In this document: one piece after another, positions 58,664 to 64,000 of the stretch
Position numbering within the stretch: position 1 is the first letter of the stretch
Layout of the letters: each line of letters begins with the position of its first letter
Assembly (NCBI GenBank): GCA_017979445.1
Contig: JADQWC010000713.1
Location: 1 to 64,000 of the forward strand
Origin: Akebia trifoliata
Taxonomy: Eukaryota; Streptophyta; Magnoliopsida; Ranunculales; Lardizabalaceae
Direction of reading: 5' to 3'
DNA: 64,000 nt
Program-made: the position numbers and the translations under genes
Notes under the pieces: model-generated
The model's input: only the letters and a program-made list of their open reading frames with translations
Told to the model about the DNA's origin: nothing
Database searches by the model: none

Positions 58664-58842
58664 ACTGGTCCGTACTACTAGCAGGGATGTGATTAACATT
58701 TCGTCATCCATGTTTTAAGCACGGATGAGACATTCACTGTTTCAACAGTGCTAAAAACAAGGATGAGGCGCATTTTTGTCCATCCGTGCTTCCAGTACGA
58801 ATGAGGCACATTCTTGTCCATCTGTGTTATGGGCACGGACCA
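58664..58842 (-). repeat. Array of CCGTGC...GCACGG palindromes, cluster 3
   Basis: Read on the minus strand, units such as 'TCCGTGCTTAAAACATGGA' and 'CGTACTGGAAGCACGGA' end in 'ACGGACCAGTAAG', as clusters 1 and 2 do on the plus strand. It lies about 1.9 kb upstream of gag, on the strand of gag. Confidence 0.65.
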
Positions 58843-59560
58843 AAAAAAAATTCAGTTCCTACAATTCACAGAAACTGGTTTCTTGTTTACTATTTTCGAT
58901 GTGCCTCAATTTGTTGCTGTTTTGATTGCTGACTCATTTTTTTTCTTGTTTTTGAACGTGATGCAACATGCATTCCTCCCCCTTTACCTAAAAGGGAGAT
59001 AAAAAGGGAACAAAATAAACCTACAATCTAATTGCCTCTTTTGGGCTTACAACTTGGGCTTCGAGGCCCGACTACAATAATCACATACAACATTGCCTCG
59101 GTGGTCGATATAAGATTAAAAACTTGTGTCCTAGCATTGTCTAATCGGTCACATGCATGCAGTTAGTAGGTGGTTTCACGGCTACCCGATCTTCAAACGT
59201 CGATGCATACCGAAGTACGCACGTCGTTGGTTAGTGATCAGATTTGATGTGTTCATCCCCAACACTTGAAATAACGATCTCAAGCCGTGGAACTACTAGG
59301 CATCGGGGCTAAATATATTGAGGGTGGGGTGGCTTGTGAAGTGGGGCAATGCTCGCAAGAGCTCGTGCAACAACATTTTCATTTCTTTTTCATTCATCGA
59401 CCCCCTTATAAACATGTACTAAATGCAACAAAAGTAAATAAATATTACAATTTGATCATATGAAAGATCACATAGGAGACAAACAAACAATGTTAGTAAA
59501 TAAAAATCTGTGTTTTTTTTTCTTTCAAAATAATCGAGTTGTTACGAAGGATGAATCATG
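58843..59560. other. Leader of element B next to the PBS
   Basis: Non-coding, no recognised motif. Confidence 0.35.
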
Positions 59561-59562
59561 GG

Positions 59563-59580
59563 TCCCCACTGGAGTCGCTA
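59563..59580 (-). other. Primer-binding site of element B (mutated)
   Basis: On the minus strand TAGCGACTCCAGTGGGGA lies two bases from the 5' LTR. It matches the PBS of element A at most positions, but the essential TGG that pairs with the tRNA CCA end reads TAG. Confidence 0.75.
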
Positions 59581-59582
59581 AC

Positions 59583-61999
59583 TGTAGATACGTGGTTTTC
59601 GTCATTACAACGCCCACATCTACTAAGGATTGGAGTCGCCACCATTCATGTTGTAAGTATGTGCCAATGGTCACCCGATGTACATTTTTCGAAAAAATGA
59701 CATTTTGACATTTAAGGACTCGCAATGGATAAGAACTAATCAAACCTTGAGATTCAGGGTAAACGATTCGATTGGAGAAAAGGGAAGGTGTTAGGCACCA
59801 TTTTCTCCCCGCCAAGCGGCGGTAACCTCAAAGAACTCGGTCATTTTGATTTTAAAAAAATGAAAAATAAAGTGCCATGTGTGGTGCATTTGTTCCTTAA
59901 GTAGGGATTTACTTTCGGCTCGATTATAGGATCATTCCATTGATGGAAATGATCCTTATAAGCCTTTGCCTTGAGGATTACATGTGATTTGAAAAAATGT
60001 TGGCTAAGGTTGAGGGTCCATTTTCATGAGTTGAGAATGAACCTCACACCAATTGAATTAAAATCTTTTAAGGATTGAAATCGATTTGATTTTTAAAAAG
60101 GATCACATCTCATGGACATTCTAAAACAAAAATAAATAAAAGAGGGGGGTAGTAGAAGAGGGGAATGAAGAGGGCAGAGGAAGAGAGGGGGAGTGTACTT
60201 TGAACCCACCTTGATGCTTCATCCTTTCTTCTTCTTCTTCTTCAATGTCTTCTAAGGTCCTTAATGAGTTATAAGAGTGAAATTCCTTTTTTAGAAGATA
60301 ATATGAGAGAGGAGTGGAGATAAGTAAAGAAGATAGATTTTTTTCTTAGTGAAACTTGGTAACCCTTTTTGGAATGAGGGTGGGTATTTATAAATGCTTG
60401 GAGGATGTTTAAGGGTATAATGGGGTGAAAGGTTAGGAGAATGGATAATGGCATTGATTTTAGAGGTGAAGGGTATGATATTTAGAATGGAAGTGGGGGT
60501 AATTGTGTAATGAGTGGAAATGGGTATTGTTTAGATCCAAATGGTTTGGATCCTACCCAAATCCATTTGGGTAGAGTGTTTGGTGGGGTAAGATGAGTGA
60601 TGATTCATGGAAGGAATGGGGGTGTAAGGGAGTTGTTTAAAGAATGAGTGTTAGGTTGGTTGAAGAGGTGAGGTGTTTAGATTTAGGAGAATGGGTTATG
60701 TAAGAGGTTGGTAGATTGGTTTTTGGAAGAATTAAGAGGATGAAGACATATGGCAAACATGATGAGAGAGTGAGGTGATGAGATTGGTTGATTGGTTGAT
60801 GGTAGTTGTTTGATTAGAGAGAAGGGTATGGGTTAGTTAGTTGATGATAAGGGGGTATGGGTTGAGATGATTTTGTTGGAGTATTTTAAGGAAAGTGATG
60901 GATAGAGATATGGGTTGTGATGTGGATGGTTGATGGTGTTAGAGAATGATGATAGGTTAGGGTGTATAAGGTATGGGTTGTGATGTGGGTGGTTGATGAT
61001 GTTAAAGAATATGGATAGGTTAGGTTAGGGTAGGGTATGGGTTGAGGTGATTTTGAAGGGAAGTGATGTGAGTTAGATGAATTGTTCATAGAATGATGAT
61101 GGGGGTAGGTGATTAGATGAGGGAGGTGAAAGGGGATGATGACATGTGTCACCTTTTGATATTGAGAGGGTGATTGGTTTATGTGGGTAGTAGTTAATGG
61201 GTTAGAGTTGTAGATTGAATTGGGTATGGATAATATCTTGTGGGCTTTGTAGTATTGGGCTTGGGTTTTGGGGATTGTTTATATGTTATTTTGGATTGGG
61301 TATGGTTTGTTTTGGATTGGATTTTTTTAAGGTGGGTAGGTTTTAGGGTTTAGGTGATATGGGATTAATTTTAGGTTAGGGAGTAAGGTAGGAAATTAGT
61401 TTTTGGGGAATTAAGGGTTCATGGGCTTTGAATGGGCTTAGGGTGTTTGCGTATTCAGAGGCGGAGTAGTGGAAGTAGAGGAGGAGTAGGCATCCCAAGT
61501 CTCACATTTTTTAATTTTTTTAATTCTTTTGGGTTTTTTTGCAATCATTGGTTCGATCAAAGATGCCATGTGTTGGCAAATTGGACCTTTTAGGCCCGTG
61601 GGAGAATTTTATCGAGCTTTTGGGTATTCTTGGATACAAAGGCGGAGCAGTGAAGGTTGGGAAAGTGTAAGATAGGATTAATCCTTTTGGTGGGTCCCAT
61701 AGACCATTGGGAGGACTTAGGGGCTTCGATTCAATCAAATTGCCATTTTTTAATGTTTTGGGTCTTAGAGGCCCATTGGCCTATTTTGTCGAAAAATCGA
61801 TGTTTTGAGTAGAGCGGGCTAGATGGAAGCACGTCGAGTCCTTTTGGTGGGCCCACTAACCCAATAGGAGGTTTTAGGGGCTTTGATTTGATAAAAATGT
61901 CAAATTTCAATGCTTCAGGCCTTCGAGGCCCGTTGGCCCAGTTTATTACTGTTTTTGGGCCCTTTCGAGTGAGGGCCCGTTCAAATCGGGGTGTCTACA
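59583..61999 (-). repeat. 5' LTR of element B (2417 bp)
   Basis: Partner of 36544-38976, nearly collinear and roughly 90-95 percent alike by eye. It ends TCTACA at 61999, followed by the CAGAG duplication. Confidence 0.9.
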
Positions 62000-62313
62000 C
62001 AGAGCATTCATGTATGCCACAATGTTGTCGTATCATCACAACTTTCTATAGTCATAGCCTCATCTCCAAACCTCTTAGTGAAGTCTCTAAGGCTCTCTAC
62101 AAGATTCATCCTCATATTGAACAGGGTATCGACGTCCCCTTCCTGACTCTTATTGTTGTGTACTGCTTGAAAAATACCTAGCAAAACTTTTTGAAATAAG
62201 CTATGGTTCCAATAGCGATCCTATGGAACTCGGTCAATGTATTCCCTTGCAAGCTAGCAGGGAAAAGTCTGCACATCAGGGCTTCATTGTTCTCCTATAA
62301 AGTCAGAAGCTGC
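62000..62313 (-). pseudogene. gag remnant of element C, central part
   Basis: With frameshifts the minus strand reads NEALMCRLFPASLQGNTLTE, FHRIAIGTIAYFKKFC, then VESLRDFTKRFGDEAMTIES. This is the central gag (retrotransposon gag protein family) domain. Its N-terminal side continues beyond the solo LTR at 63861 and its C-terminal side at 36543, across element B. Confidence 0.75.
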
Positions 62314-63860
62314 TGTAGACACCCCATTTTCGTACTTGCCTGATTAATCAACTCGTCAATCCAATTGCATCGGTTCCCAATGATGGATGATATTCCAATG
62401 CTCTATTTTGTTGCTAGATATGTTTCAGAAATTCAGATGAGGTATCTCAAACAAACAAAACTGTAGAAACCACGCTACGACAGGAAAATATAACTCCAAA
62501 AACATAGAGATCATCATTTTCAGACAAAGAATAAGCTTTACGATAAAAATCTCTAAAATGGACCAAATTACCAAAATACCCCTAACATCAAAACATCCTT
62601 AAATCCCACATCACGCTTAGGAAAATCCTTTCGAACATATAAAACAACAAAGTAAAACCAAATGAACCATACCGTCAATTTTCACCAAATTCGATAAAAT
62701 TACGAAAATGCTCCTTATAGGGTTCACAATCATTTCATACCAAAAAATTCATAAATGATAAAAACCGATAATCTCATCGAATTTCTTACAAAAAATCGAT
62801 TTCAAAACATTCCAAAACATCGAAAAACGACTCCTTAACACAAAAGTCCCCTTTGGGGGCAAAACGGTAAACAATTTAAAATTCTGAATTAATAAATAAA
62901 ACATTAATTAATGTAAAGTAAAACCTTAATAAAATTAAATTAAAAATTTGAACAAAGAAAATTAATCAATCAAACCCTCAGGAAAAATTTTAGGTGGTTG
63001 CCCACTTATTTAAGTATAGACCCTTGATATTTATTAAAGGACCATTCCATCTGGGGGTTCCAAGAATTAAAGATATAATTAGGGGATTTTTCAAAAAAAA
63101 CTTAAAAATATATTATTTCAATGTACGCAAGATTAAAAACCCTAAATTCAAAACCTAATTTAAAATCCTAAGTCAAAAACCCTAATTTACCTTATCCTAA
63201 GAGATATAATCCAACACCAACTCTACCAAAAAAAAACTCTATAAATATAGAGCCTCCACAACCTAATTTCCTAGGAAAAAGAAAATCCTAGGAAAATAAG
63301 GTCAAAAAGGCTCCCTAACCTTCCCCAAACCCTGATTTTGAAGCCCTAACCCGTTACCTATCATCCAAATCCTAGTTTTTGTTCAAAAAACTCCTAGAAA
63401 CCTCCAAAAACATCCAGAAATCCATCAGAAAATATAAAAAACACTCAAATCTAGAAAAAAGTTACTTCAACTTGGAGATCAGAAACAGATCCAGTGACGG
63501 AAGAATAGCAAGGAAACTCATACAAGGACATTCTCCGTCGGTATTGAGAGAACCATCGTAATCCGCTAGGTAATTTTTTTTATTTATTTTTTTTATATAT
63601 TAATTTTTAGGTTTATTTTGCAATGTAGTGTTATTTGGGAAAAAATAGAGACCGGTGTTTACCGGACGAGGTCGGTGCCTAACACCTTCCAACCCCGTAA
63701 CCTGATCCCTGGACTTGTTCGCCGTGTAGATCAGTATCTTATCTATTTTAGAGTCAATATTTTGGGTTCCTAGACTATAATAACTAGGTGGCGACTCCAA
63801 TCTATCTCGAAAAAAAAAAAAAAAACTAGATCTGCAACCCGCTGATCAAGGGCGTTTTTA
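62314..63860 (+). repeat. Second solo LTR of family A, inside gag of element C (1547 bp)
   Basis: It starts TGTAGACACCCC and ends GGGCGTTTTTA (terminal CA changed to TA). It is collinear with the other three copies, including 'CTCTATAAATATAGAG' at about 63237-63252. Flanking pentamers are GCTGC (62309-62313) and ACTGC (63861-63865), a target duplication with one difference. Confidence 0.88.
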
Positions 63861-64000
63861 ACTGCCTGAAATGGTATAAGTGTTTTACTGGATCTTTCAT
63901 TCAGAAACAGTGTGAACCTTGGAGAAACGAACTTCTTCAAAACCTTAATTGCCAGGATTTTGGGGGTAAATGGGAACCCCTATATAGCCCTGATGGCCCG
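63861..64000 (-). pseudogene. gag remnant of element C, N-terminal side
   Basis: The minus strand reads KKFVSPRFTLF and, shifted, DPVKHLYHFRQ. This is the start of a gag domain, directly continuous with 62313 after removal of the solo LTR. The right edge of the window cuts it. Confidence 0.55.

Larger units (their letters stand above)
36544..61999 (-). mobile_element. Retrotransposon B: giant Tat/Ogre-type Ty3/gypsy element with two antisense genes
   Basis: A 25.5-kb unit with LTRs 36544-38976 and 59583-61999 (TGTAGATACG...GTGTCTACA) and the 5-bp duplication CAGAG. PBS next to the right LTR and purine tract next to the left LTR show it reads right to left. Minus-strand order is gag, protease plus G-patch, RT, RNase H, a second RNase H, integrase. 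The second RNase H and the giant size place it in the Tat lineage that includes Ogre. On the plus strand, between pol and the 3' LTR, lie a plant-mobile-domain-like gene and a DUF7745-like gene. Every pol domain has stops or frameshifts, so it cannot move by itself. A solo LTR of family A is inserted in gag. Confidence 0.9.

Noticed and set aside
1..64000. CRISPR arrays, operons, prophage or other prokaryotic systems
   Set aside because: The regular repeats present are TE minisatellites; introns and plant gene families show a nuclear plant genome.

Overview
This is an AT-rich segment of a nuclear flowering-plant genome. It has one apparently functional host gene and is otherwise built of nested transposable elements. 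Plant origin is shown by a coiled-coil NBS-LRR resistance gene with a plant-type intron, CACTA, Mutator-like and Tat-lineage Ty3/gypsy elements, and captured pieces of plant gene families (kinesin-light-chain-related, GH9 endoglucanase, probable R2R3-MYB). I cannot name the species. All boundaries were read by eye; no alignment or search was run.

Layout. 1-525: decayed gypsy protease/RT-linker fragment (+). About 1690-4395: decayed CACTA element with a TNP2-like transposase remnant (-) and one recognisable terminus at 4395. 6298-9052: the NLR gene (-), two exons and a 76-bp intron, 892 codons. 9759-9928: small MITE. 10436-10502: near-pure poly(G). About 11610-13025: a diverged tandem duplication. 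14458-33077: LTR retrotransposon A (+) with a perfect 5-bp target duplication ACTTG, PBS, PPT and decayed integrase. Nested inside A is a 7.2-kb Mutator-like element (17822-25043) with TIRs of about 0.5 kb and fragments of several host genes. Next to it are two MITEs. All three are bounded by (TA)n tracts and have GGG...CCC ends. 33083-36543: a coiled-coil pseudogene (+) and a gag remnant of an older element C. 36544-61999: giant element B (-), 25.5 kb, Tat/Ogre type, target duplication CAGAG, LTRs of about 2.4 kb. 62000-64000: the rest of element C's gag, split by a solo LTR.

Element B is the most informative unit. On the minus strand it carries gag, protease with a G-patch, RT, two RNase H domains and integrase, all broken. 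On the plus strand, between the pol end and the 3' LTR, it carries two spliced genes: one plant-mobile-domain-like and one DUF7745-like. Short CCGTGC...GCACGG palindromes occur in three clusters, one upstream of each of the three transcription units and in matching orientation.

Nesting order from the junctions: element C was present first; B inserted into C's gag (CAGAG duplication); a family-A element then inserted into B's gag and collapsed to a solo LTR (TGAGC duplication); another family-A solo LTR lies in C's gag. The Mutator-like element and MITEs entered A after A inserted.
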